From positions 13,562,583 through 13,626,582 of the forward strand of contig OZ034979.1 in assembly GCA_964030785.1 (NCBI GenBank): 64,000 nucleotides of DNA. The letters are read 5' to 3'. This DNA is from Siderastrea siderea. Taxonomy: Eukaryota > Cnidaria > Anthozoa > Scleractinia > Rhizangiidae. Position numbers and translations under genes: made by a program. Below are positions 13,001 through 25,000 of this stretch, in pieces. The notes under the pieces were generated by a model, which was not told the DNA's origin, did not search any database, and saw only the letters and a program-made list of their open reading frames with translations. The first letter of the stretch is position 1, and every line of letters begins with the position of its first letter.

Positions 13001-16000
13001 CTTATACAAAGCTTGTCACTACGCTGAGCCCGTGAAATGCCTGTCTTACTTAACAACGGGGACTTTTTGGAGGAACTTTACATTAGAGCGTTTTGTCAAA
13101 TAGTCGTTTTGAGGATTATCGGAACAATTTCTGTAACATTAAAAACTTAAAGTGGATAATTTACCCTATGAGGAAAGGAGCAACGAATTCTAAACGCATG
13201 TGTATCCTTTGTCATTATTTGATCGCACAAATGGCGACGCTTGCTCCTCCTTTTTCGACACACTTGTTGGATCTGTAAACAATAACGCTCGCAATCAAGT
13301 TCGGTCCGTTTGTCCGATTCATTTCTCGCTTGATCACTCAAGCGACAAGCTCATTAGTTTCTCGACTCGAAACTCGATTCTTCCTCTTGTATAGTTAAGA
13401 AATTATTTTTTTCGCCAAGATAAGGTCACAAGTTTGGGGTGCGGCCTATACGCGGGTAAATACGGTATTGAAAGCCGAGAGAAAAGCAAAGATGAAGTTC
13501 TGCACAATGCTGTTATGGCTGTATACTGTTTGGCAAAGGAAGAGATGGCGAACAAGAAGTTTCCTTCGCTTCTTAAAGTTCTCGAAATGCTTGGATTAGA
13601 AAGATGAAACATTTTCAGGATCGCTCTGCAGGATCAACCATTGAGATCTTCTTGACCTTAGGCAAAGTACTCAAGCAGAGGGTAGTTGAGGCTTTGAAGA
13701 CATCCAAAGCATTTGGTCTGTTAGTTGATGAAGTAACGCACATTGCAGTCAAGGAACAGTTGATAGCTTTTGTACAGTATGTTGGTGATGACAGCCATCC
13801 TCTGGTGAAATTCTTTTTCGATGGTGCAAAGGTTATGACAGGCCAAAAAACTGGAGTAGCTGCCCGACTAAAGCAACTTAACAGTAAGCTACTAAATGTA
13901 CACTGTAGCTGCCACAAGCTTGCCTTGGCTTGCTCTGGTGCAAGTGAACAGACGAAGTATATATCGCACAAGTGGAAGGAATCCTCTTTCAACTCTGGAA
14001 GTTCTTTGTTAACTCTCCAAAACGAACGGCAGTTCTAGTAAAAGCACAAGAGTCTTGGCGAAAGATGAAACTATCCGATAAAGCAAGGTCTTCTGTGGCA
14101 AAGAAGGTCTGAAAAGCGTGCAGAACACGCTGGCTGTCGACCAGTAATGCTCTTGATGGGGTGTATGAAGATTTTGATCCTATCATACAAGCCATTATTC
14201 TTACTGATGATAAAGATGGTTTGGCATCATACCTGCTCTCCAAAATGAAAAGCTTCAAGTTTGTTGGTGCCATCTACATTTTGACGGCTGTTTGCCCAGA
14301 ACTAGCAGCATTGAGCAAGGCATTCCAGCGAGGTACCATTAACTTTGGCCATATTGTTCCTGCAATCAACCACACAACAGACAACAAACTAACCAAAATA
14401 GCACAAGAAGTGACACCTATTACACAGCTTCAGGTTGATGTTCAGGAAAGTGGACGACTTGGCACCTGTGACTTACAAAATGACAAGTATGAGGTGCAAG
14501 TTCTTCGCAACCTTCTGAGAAATTATGTACATGCATTGAAGCAGAACATCACTAAAATACGTTTCAAGGATTCTATGCAAGTCGTTTCAGCATTCAACAT
14601 CTTCAATCCAACTGCGATTCCAAACCATGGGACGTCGGAATTTACCAGCTACGGATGCAAAGAAACGGCCACATTGACCGAGCAGTACTTTCCGAATGAT
14701 GAAGAGTCACGATGCCAAGCAAATGCAGAATGGGAGAAGCTGAAATATGACCTTCTTCTTTGGAAAGGGCAACTCCCTGAAGAACTTGAAAATGTCAACC
14801 CAACAGAGTGGTGTCTAAGGAGGTTCCTTTCAATGCAAAGTGATTTTGGCCATTTCTACCATAAGTTGGTATGGATTGCTGAAATCATCCTTTCCCTCCC
14901 AGTGTCGAATGCATGGCCGGAAAGAGGAGCCAGTGCTGTCAAGAGGATAAAGAGCAGACTTCGGAGCAGTATGAGCAATCAGATGTTGGAAGCACTGCTA
15001 CAGATCTCACTTAATGGCCACCTGTAAGTGAGGCAGAAGACCTAGTCAAAGAATCTGTCAAAACCTGGAGCAAGAAAAAGAAGAGAAGGAAGCTCCCTCC
15101 GGCAGTAAATCTTGGTGCTACAACCTCTGGCAATTCTGAAATTCCATTTCAAAGCATTCTTGTCGACACTGCTATTCAAACTGATCTGGAGGCAGACGTC
15201 AATGAAGAAGCAGAAGCAGCAAGCAGAGGTCAGGGATCCATATTAGCAGTCGTCAGGTCGTCCGAGACGACTATAAAGTCCTGCGGACGAGTATCAAAAA
15301 TTACCAACGTGTCCGGCCGACCAGTAAGTTTCAAGGAACCAAATTTGTTTCTTCAATTTCTCACCAGTCAATGTACCCGTGTTTTGAATGTCCACCAGCC
15401 ATTCAGTGATTCCCTACTGTAGTGAACAGAAGATTAATGTTCTGTAAACATTGTTTCGTTGCTCATACGACACCTTATGCACTACTCTCAGAAGTGAAAT
15501 GTTTACAGACATTTTTTTGTTCTTGACTGCTGATGTACTGCAGCAATATGCAAACACAAAGACTCTCGCTTTTTGGCAGCACGTGAGTTTTGCAAAATGT
15601 GGCGCTACTTTAACAAAGTGTCGGCACCACCGCGAGAGAAAAGTTCTAAATACAAACAAGAGCAACAAAAGCATGCATTTTTACCATCGTGGCAGCAAAA
15701 TAGGCTTTGGCTTAAGTACCTGGATGAAAGTTTGTTCAAAATTGAAAGTTTGATCAAAAAGTAAATGCGTAAATCAAATGTTCAACAGTGAACATTTGAC
15801 AGTCATGCAAAGTAGGTCTATCTTTTAAGTCGGTGTAGTTGAACTTGTAAAATGAAAGTGTTTGAAAAGGAGCCTTACTGGGTCTTACCGCGGTGCTGCT
15901 GCAGTAACATAATGAAAATAAAATTCAATCTTTCCACTTACTTGTTGTTAACTTTAAGTTTTTGAGTGTATTTTAATATTATTACGTAATTTTGAACGGG

Positions 16001-19000
16001 CAAGTAAAATTTTGTCAGGGCAAGTATCTTTTCTGGCGTACTTGCCCGGTTGACGAGTTTGAAAAAAAGCTAATATGTATCCCTGAGAGGTTGAAGCTGC
16101 TGTTGAGGCTTTCAAGCTTCCAGCTGACCAAAGATCTTATGAGTCAGATGATTCTGCTTTTGAAAGTGAAGAGGAACACTAACCAGTGCTCAGCCTTACT
16201 AGCATTTTGTGCTTACAATGTAGTATTCGTCACCACAGTAGTTAACCTGAATCTTACAAGCATATGAGATTTCAATGATAGGTTATTCAAGGAACTATGT
16301 TTTTGCCAACTGAAACTGTAGTAGGCATCTAGTAAGGTCTGAGGTGTTCCTGAATACGTTGTTTGAAAAGAAAACAAATTTTGACTTTACTTGCTTTTCT
16401 GTTCATTATTCAAAAGCATTTGTAATGTGTACTCTTTAGAGAGCAATATAACCGTGTAATTCAATAATTATTTGTGATTGTCAAAACCGTTTAAAATAAA
16501 GACATGTAGGCTCAGTAAGGAAAGATATTAAGCTTAATTTCATTTTGTGATGAGGTGTACTAAGAAATGCATATAATAATCTTGTTGGCTGGAATTCATC
16601 AGTGCTACCTTGCACTCAAATTTGTTTAAATAAACTAGGTAGTTAGGTGATGCAAAGGAGCCCTAAATTTTCCCCAGAATGCAGGAAAATGCATCCCTGA
16701 GAGTGTAGAATTTAAATAGTGTAGATATGTAACCTTTCGATTCTCCATACTCGATTCTCACTACTCAATTCTTGCGAGAATCAAGTTTTGAGAATCGAGA
16801 CTCGACTCGAAAGAGACTGTCAACTTACATCTGAGCGGTACTGTAGTTTCTTTTAGTTCTGAATATAAGTGGTTAACTATTTCAGTGCAAAAAAGAAGTT
16901 AATTCGGGAAGCCCACAATGTTTAGTTATCCACTGCGTTGCTATAGACGAACGCACTTCATAATCATTAATTATACCTAGTTCAAGTAAACGTAAGTAGG
17001 TGGGTAACAGCATCATCACTTACATAGGAAGGAAACGCTATAGGGCTTAAAACATAATTCTGGTGAGGCAAATCTTTCCATTCAAGATGGCTAAAGTCGC
17101 AGAAAACCAAGGACGTCTGAAGAAAACTCCTCAAATTAAAACATACAAATGTAGTTTGAGACGTCAAATCTATCCTGAGTAAACATGAATGAGTAAAGAT
17201 TTTGCAACGCAATAAATAATAAGTAATTCAAGATGACTTCAAGACAGAAAATTGCTCTCTCAGCTGTGTTGAAAGGCCAATATGTGGCTGAAAACAAATT
17301 TCCATGTTATTTCTTCGAGTATTCCTGTTTTACAGTTTTGCTGGAAAAACAAAGTGTTAAAGATGCAAAGATCCCCAGTGATCCATCTAGAAATTGAACA
17401 TACTGACTCACTCAGCCTGACAGTGTTCTCACCAGGCCGCGGCCTTGCGGGATTCCCGCAAAAAAATTGAGATGGCGCACCAAAAGCCAAGAAGATGCGC
17501 CTGTTAGGGCGCAGGAGCAAGCTTCGAGTCAAACAGACTTTTGAATGTTTATGAGTGGTTTAATGGTCAGTCGAACACCCCAGCATTTTGCTTGTTCAAA
17601 TGAATAAAAACATTTATCAAAAGATTTAAAGCCTTTAATTTTATTGCCTTTACCCTCATTGGTCACACGTACGTGGTGAAGGTTGGCGTAAGCATCGTTA
17701 TCAAATCGTAAACATCTTGTTCACCATGTTGGATCAGGTAGGTACTTCATGTAACAGACCTTTTAGAGTGCGGGCTCAGATTATTCGTACAGCGTGGTTT
17801 TTGTTGACGAACAACAGGTTTGATTACACCATGGCACAGTGAAAATTAGATTGCTTCTTTCGTCCTAAAGTACCCAGGTTTGAGGAAAGAATACAAGATG
17901 ATCGAAAGTCTGGTGAAGATGACGATGAAGAGGAAAACGTGGCAAATAAAGATCAAGGAGCTGTTCCATCAAAGAAAAAACGTGTGTTCCAGAGTGCATG
18001 GCAGTCGAAATGGGCTATTCCATTTAATCAGGGCGTAACACATCGATAATTCCGATACTCGATAATAATCGATAAAAATCGATAAACATCGATACTAATT
18101 AACCGATTAATATCGGAAATCGATCAAAATCGATGACCAGATTTTTTTGTGATTATCCATTTTGATCGATTTCATTAATCAAGGTTCGATTAGTATCGAT
18201 TTCGATCGATAATATCGGAGAAGAAAAGCTAGTGTTTTTTGTGTTCAATCAATCCTGAAGTGTGACGCTGAAAGAATTGCAGTCGCTTCGCCTACAAGTT
18301 GTTTCGCTAACGGCCAGTCAGGTCAGTTCGGTAATGTTGATTTTCGAGTGAAAAATATAACACCATCAATCTTATAAAACGAAGAATATGTACATTAGCA
18401 AATTAACCTAAGTCGTTCGTTAGCCCAGAAGAATCAATAGCCCAAGCTTAGAGGATGAAGAGAAAAGAAAAAAAAATCTTAATGACGCCGGCACCCCCTC
18501 TTCCCAGCCTCCCCTTATTCTTTTCACATGGCGCCTCGCTTTCGCGCCCGATTTGTAATTTTCCTAATTCGGATGTAACTGTTTTGGCTGCTCCTCGCTG
18601 CGGTTCAGGCTACCTAAAGTGTGATACTGATACGTTTATTCTATCTAACGACTACATTTTCGCAACATAATGAATGAATCCATTTTAAATGTAAAGCAAC
18701 TATATATAACATTGGTCTGTGCCAAGAATGACGGCTGACGAAATGTGTTTCCTGCAGTTCGCTAGAGTATACGCTTGAGGTTGCCAATGTATTATAAGGT
18801 ATGAAGCGATGGTTAGCATTGTTATAATAAGCTTGTAATAAGTTAGGAAGCGATGGTTAGCATTGTTATAATAAGCTTGTAATAAGTTAGTGTTCCTTTT
18901 TTGTGACTGGTATACAGTATTCCCGATACCTGGACATCACTGACGTGACATCCAATTGGGTTCCTGAGTAGATTTGCGTTTGTATTCTCGCGGTATCCTC

Positions 19001-22000
19001 GGTCGATTTGTCAAAATCGATAGAAATCGATACCCAACCCTCAAACTTCTGTGATTATCGATCGTGATCGATTAATTTGCTTAATCGATTGATTATATCA
19101 AGTAAAATCGAGTAATATCGATTTATCGATTAGGTTTCCGATGATCGATTCCGATTGATGCGTTACACCCTGATTTAATATCCGCACCCCCCCGGTTGAG
19201 GACTGACCTTTCCCTCTTACCCCTAAAGAATTCCATTAAAAAGTGTTACCCCCTGAAGACTTCCTTAAGAAATGGGTTTACCCCTGAAGAATTTCGCAAA
19301 AAATAAATAGCATTTACCCCTGAAGAATTCCGTGAAATCTCTGTTTACCCCTGGAGAATTCCACGTATAATATGGCTTTTACCACTAAAGAATTCCCCAG
19401 CTTCTGGCCTTTACCCCTGAAGAACTCCACTACTTTTATCCCTTACCCCTGAAGAATTCCACTGTTCCTCAACCGGGGGCATGCGGATATTAAATGGAAT
19501 AGCCCAATACACATGGCTAGCCTATGATGCCGATAAGAAAATTATGACATGCAAGATTTGTGTTCAGGCAAGGAAGTAAAATGCATTTACCCAGGGAAAT
19601 TCAAATTTTGGAACAAGCACTTTGAGTAGACATGCTGCAAGTTCTGATCACCAGGCTGCATTAGTAGGCAAGTCGATGGAAAGCAGTTTTACGAAGGCCA
19701 ACGAATCGTCTCTAAAAGCGAAAGAAAAAGGAGTCGAAGTTGCCCTCAAGAGCATATACTGGCTTGCCAAAGAAGGTATTTCTACACACAAGTACTCGAG
19801 TTTGTTGTCATTTCTAGAAATTTTGGACTGCCCAAATGTTCAAGAACTGCACTGCGGTGCTAATGCCACATATCGTACTGATGTTATTGCTAACGAGTTG
19901 CAAGATTCAATTGCTCAGGTTATAAGAGAAGACATTGACAAAGAAGCAGAGCACTCAAGCTGCATCAGCATTCTCGCTGATGAAAGCACCGACATAAGTG
20001 TTACTCAAATGCTTGTGGTGTATATGAGACTTATCAGTTTAACTGATTTCAAATCAGTTACTCATTTCCTGACCAATGTTCATGTATTGGATGGCAAGGC
20101 AGCAACTGTAACAGAGGCTATTGTAAAAGCACTGAAAGAAAGGAAAATACCCATCAGCAAGGTTACTGGTTCTGGAAGTGATGGTGCCTCTGCTATGTCT
20201 AGCAACAAGGAAGGAGTTGCAGGAAAGTTAAAGACACTAAACCCAAATATAATAAGTGTACATTGCATTGCACACATACTGCAACTTTGTGTTTCTCAAG
20301 CTGCAGAGTAAAAGTCAAGTTCTTAAAAGAATTTCAAGAAATGCTTACAAGTATGTTTTACCACTTCAAGAAATCTGCCTTGAGAACTGAGAAGTTAAAG
20401 GCTGTAAAAGAAGTCTTAAATGAACCCAGTTAAAGTATAAAGAAATTCATCAAGTGAGGTGGTTGTCTTTCTACAAGGCACTGGAAACCCTGTACCTGAC
20501 TTGGGACTCTTGTTACCTACTTTGAACAGGAAGTGGAAAACAAGCAAGACAAAGATGGAAAACAGAAAGGTTACATCAAGAAACTAATCCAATTTGCCTT
20601 TGTGGCAACTATCCACATGCTCATGGATGTCCTACCACATGTCATGGAACTGACAATCATTTTTAAGAAGAAGGACCTTGACTGCAGCATTGTACCTCCT
20701 GCTATCGCAACATGTGTGAATGAACTGACTAGGTATAAGCTGAACCAAACAAGCCCAGCAAAACCTTCCTTTCTTAAAACATTTGAAGATGAGGTCAAGT
20801 TCAGCAGTGAGAGTCCTCCAACCTGCCAGTTCAAATCTCACAAGCTGTCAGCAAGCTCACAATCAAGGGAAAGATTCCAAAACATCAAAGAGGAATTTCT
20901 TGTTAAAGTGATAAATAACTTGAACAAACGCTTCCCAAAGGAAACTCAAGACATCATAACTGCTTGTTGAGTGTGCTGGCAATGAGGCCTTTATCATTTG
21001 TACCAAGCAGCGATCTCCAGACCTGGGGAAATCAAGAACTGGAGGTCTTGCTAACCCATTTTGATAGGAAACCTGCTGATGGTGAAGGAAGGTTTCTTGA
21101 TTCTGAAGCAGCAAGGCATGAATGGACACTTGTCAAGCACCTTGTTCTTCAAGAGAAATATCCCCGTGACAACATGGGAACTCTTTGGAGCATCATTTAC
21201 AAGTTTCACAAGGATTCATTTCCTAATCTTCTTAAACTTGCTGCTGTGGCATTGACTTTGCCCATTCATACTGCAGACTGTGAAAGGGGTTTTAGCCTTC
21301 AAAACAACCTGAAAAACTGTCAGAGAAATAGGCTTCTACCAGAGAGGTTGGACACACTGATGGTAATTTCAGCAGAAGGGCCACCTTTGCAAGAGTTTCA
21401 ATTTGAATGTGCTTTGATGATATGGAAGGCTGAGAAATCATGAAAGATTTTTTCCATGTCCGTCAAGGACTGCGGGTAACTTTGTCCCACTAATATTCTT
21501 ACAGGGCCCCTATTTTTCAGCAGAGGGGGCCCTGCGACTCCCCAAGGCAAAATCCTGGTGAGAACACTGCAGCCATGTAAGCATGAGTCCCAGACCTACA
21601 GTTGTGAGTCCTAGACCCAAAAATTTGATTAAAATAAGCAGAAATTTTTAAATGAAACCTGAGCATGTTCAAAGACAGCTAAGTTCAAGCCTTTACCTTT
21701 TTCAGCCCTTTTCAATTAAATTACTTTCCAAGTTTCAGTGGAAAAAATGATGATGATGATGACGAGGATGATGAAAAAAACTTATTTTCACAAGAAACAA
21801 CAAAGATAAAATTGATCTATACACTGGTGTCCTGAGAAGCCAACTGAGTACACTATTGTAGACCCACATTTTCTAACATTCCATGTATATGGAAAGTGGT
21901 AGTTTGTCTCAAATCAAAATGGTCTCAACAACTCGTAGAATAAGGCACCCAAAAAATGCAAAAGAAAACTAGCAGCATTTTCTTTTTTGCATTTTCAACA

Positions 22001-25000
22001 ACAACCACAAAAGAAGGCTATCTGTAAAAGAAAAATTCGGCATTATTTCGCAGCGTGAGAGCAACATCGTCATGATTCTTTCATCAAATGTTTGCTGAAG
22101 GGTGAGAAGCTGATTCAGGGTGAAATATTTGCTTTTACGTGAGATGGACTTGCTTATGGTGACACTACATGGTAAGATTGCGGCAGCATTTGCACCAGTT
22201 TGTCAATCTTTTGGATGAAATAAAGGATAGTTAAAGACAATTCATCTTCACGAAATTGTTTGATTTCAAAGTTAAGGTTACATGTATGTATTTTGTTTTT
22301 AAATTTGAGTGCTCATTTATGGGGAAGAGGTTTCTGCATCTAGAGGGGTGCATCTGGAAAGTGATTTTTGCATCTTTTGACAAATTTATGCATCTTAGAG
22401 GTTGGTTGTGTACATGTAGGTAGATGGATCACTGATCCCAGGATGACATCAGACTTTCAGCCGTGACCTTTCGCACGACTGGCATATGATGGTTTCAAAG
22501 AATTTTTATGTAGTAAGTTTGTTTTGTCTTGTCTTTCTGTGACGAGTTCACACAGTTTTCCATAATTTAAGGCGTTTGGACTTTCTTATTTGGAAACTTT
22601 TACAGTATATTTCATGAATGGAATGAAAAAGCTGAATTCAGTCAGTTCAGCCCATATGACTGTATCAGACATGGTTGATATCTGTTTATGGAAACTTGCA
22701 GCACAAAAGTTAGGGGGAATTTGATTTCATTTGAGGTGATTTTAATCAACATTTTGCTTGGCAAAAAATTTGTTTCCATGATTTTTCGACTGGCTTTGCG
22801 AAGTGTCGCTTGACCTGGCAAATTTCTGTGGAAATTTCCTCAAATTATCACTCGCTTCAATATCAAAATAAAATTTACGTTCAAAAGACAAGAGCAAGAA
22901 TTGCTTGAGAGTTTCTTGCCAATAGTGTACACCGTAATTGTATTGTTTACCAATGCATGAATTTAATGAGCTTGTCTCCAACCTCTGTGTGTAAATGTTG
23001 TTAACACATTCAGAATGTTTATGTGTATTCTTTTTACACGCTTTTGCACCAGATTTTTTTTACACATGTTTCACACAGGTAAATTGCGTGCAATATGGTG
23101 TCTTTACATGCATGAAACACAGGTGTAATGCTGCAATTCCCATGCCCTGAACTGCACCTCTGGGTGGAAGATGAGTAGTTTTCAGAGGAAATAACACTAT
23201 TCTGGCCCCAAAATTACATTTTTGTTATGTGCTACTGTTACCCTCCAATATGCTAGATTAGTCACCACTGCCTTACTGAGAGTTGAGAAAACATTCGAGA
23301 GCCATTAAAATTCAAGACTTTGGAATTTTTAGGAACCACTTTACTGAACATGAAGTAATTCAATGGATTTACCATCATGACTGGCAACAAAACAAACATA
23401 GTTTATGGTATGATTTGAGTTTTTCTCATTTCACTAAGTTGACTTAATAAGAAATCTGTAGTGTCTGTACAGCCTGTGGTGCCGTTCCCCTTTAATTACA
23501 TCCCTGTGGCACAATTTTTTACTTTTTTACAATAGATAGAGCAGCATTACTCTAAAATTAGATTACAAGTTTTCTCTTCTGATGCTGTCTCTTTTTTATA
23601 TTTATTTATAAGTTAATGTTTAGCTGATTTAGCTAAGAGCCAGTTTCCTAAATTTCTGGCAGCTCATTTTGACCTGCCTGTGACAGTTTTTTAACTTTGC
23701 ATGGCTGAATTTGATAAGTATTCATACTGCAAGACACTGCAAGGTTGATTTAGGCTCTAAGAGGAGCCTACATTTCTACCCCGAGTGCATTTTAGCCAAT
23801 AAGCAATAATGCAAAGGACCTGCGAGAGGTTTGCATAAAGGGGAATGGGAGAAAGTTTTCTCCTACTCCCCCTTGTGCAAACTTCTTGTGGTTTCCAGAC
23901 ATATGACCTACCTTAAGGTGGATCATCTGGATTTTTCCGAGGTACACCATCCCAACTTTGAACGGCTAATACTTTACTGTCTGAGCTCGGTGGGGCAAGC
24001 TGCCTCACACGTTTACTAGAGAGTGAATGAACTTGTCAAAAAAGTAGGTTTGATTGACATCGGTGTTACCATAGCAACGAAACGATGACGTCATGATTTT
24101 TGTATATCAGCAGTTTTCTCGACATCTAGACCTAAACTTCTAAAACGACCCATTGTCTCTTATAGTCTAGGTGTAGATCTTCAAGACTGCAAAGTTTGAA
24201 AAAATTCTATGAGAGCGTTTTTGAAAAATATCGGTTTGAATTTTTTTCCAGTAAAAAATTACAGATTTACCTTATTTTCTATTCTTTCATCGGTACCACT
24301 GTTCTCCTGAAAGATTGAAACAAAACTTTCACCATATGTCAGCTAAAGCAAACAGGTACTTTTCCTGAAGCAAAGTTTTTTCAAACTTTTCAGTCTTAAA
24401 GATCTACACCTAGACTATAAGAGGCAATAGGTCGTTTCAGAAGTTTAGGTCTAGATGTCGAGAAAATTGGTGATATACAAAAATCATGATGTCATCGTTT
24501 CGTTGCTATGGTACAGTACTGCTCAAAAGTAAGTTACCACCCTCTCGCGAGACGAGACTCTCGTCTCGAGAGACGAGACTCTCGTCTCGAGAGACGAGAC
24601 ACTCGTCTCTAGAGACGATGCTTGCCGTTCTCGCGAGATAAAGACAATGCTTGCCGTTCTTGCGAGATAACGCTTGCCGTTCTCGCGAGATAAAGACATC
24701 TGTTGTGAAGTTACGGACGCGTTGTCGCGAAGCGAGTTGAATTCACCGAGTTCCTTCTATCGGGAAGCCCATTGATCGCAGAAGTGATCGAAAACTAAAT
24801 CACGGCAAATTTATAAAAAGTCATAACTCCGGTTTTAAAAGGCCTCTAAAGATGATTTAAACGGGAAAACACTCCGCATTTAGAGGTACAATTTGTAATA
24901 AGGATTATGCGTCGAGTATTTCTCAGTACCATATTGCGAGCGAATGATCATTAGCCTCTGATAAGCGCGTCGGTAGCGCTTTTGTTTTGCGAGCGTCACG

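Larger units (their letters stand above)
11151..15330 (+). pseudogene. hAT-like transposase gene (TTF/ZMYM-ZNF862 type), intron-containing, decayed
   Basis: A first exon (11151-11247, start [19 protein letters not shown]) with donor GTAAGT splices in frame to 11431 after a TTTTTCAG acceptor. The later sequence has a TTF-type zinc-finger region ([18 protein letters not shown]), LLVDEVTHI (first catalytic Asp region), [31 protein letters not shown], and the hAT dimerisation segment [18 protein letters not shown] near 14905-14965. The frame is broken by shifts near 11680, 13600 and 15025 and by stops near 14110. Two mobile elements interrupt it at 12019-12305 and 12409-13465. Element ends were not resolved. 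Confidence 0.8.
18012..19505. mobile_element. TIR element GGGCTATTCCA with AAT duplication (family G), split by a nested element
   Basis: The ends are inverted copies of GGGCTATTCCATTTAATATC, continuing through CGCACCCCCCCGGTTGAGGA on the right half. AAT flanks both sides (18009-18011, 19506-19508). Its own sequence is 18012-18028 plus 19173-19505, about 350 bp. The rest is the nested ATCGAT element. It sits inside the zinc-finger coding region of the hAT transposase. Confidence 0.85.
17830..21443 (+). pseudogene. hAT transposase, inactivated
   Basis: The start MAQ is followed at once by TGA, then [10 protein letters not shown], an acidic stretch, and a zf-BED/TTF region ([22 protein letters not shown]) cut by the nested element at 18012-19505. 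After it come [17 protein letters not shown] (catalytic Asp), [10 protein letters not shown] (second Asp), [11 protein letters not shown], then a disrupted 20310-20530 stretch. The C-terminal [13 protein letters not shown] with catalytic Glu and LPERLDTLM dimerisation helix lie in 20964-21443. Stops and shifts occur near 19580, 20310-20530 and 20970. The family moves DNA by cut and paste. Confidence 0.88.
17421..21569 (+). mobile_element. hAT transposon with nested insertions
   Basis: The ends are 16-bp inverted repeats CAGTGTTCTCACCAGG, and the flanks CAGCCTGA (17413-17420) and CAGCCATG (21570-21577) look like a partly decayed 8-bp target duplication, the hAT hallmark. The element carries a transposase gene and, within that gene, the nested 18012-19505 element. 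Confidence 0.85.
17060..22990 (+). repeat. Family X copy B (dispersed repeat), split by a hAT insertion
   Basis: The sequence 17200-17412 (GCTGTGTTGAAAGGC, GAGTATTCCTGTTTT, AAAGATGCAAAGATC blocks) and the segment 22500-22980 correspond in order to 25420-26110 and to the reverse complement of 49080-49720. The two halves are separated by the 17421-21569 hAT element. The terminal repeats of this copy were not found. Confidence 0.6.

Noticed and set aside
10410..16700. hAT element borders for the 11151-15330 gene
   Set aside because: A hAT-like left end is plausible near 10410, but no inverted partner was found, so I did not call the element ends.
24544..24690. CRISPR-like spaced repeats
   Set aside because: Units are overlapping palindromes without unique spacers of even length and lie inside an animal transposon end.
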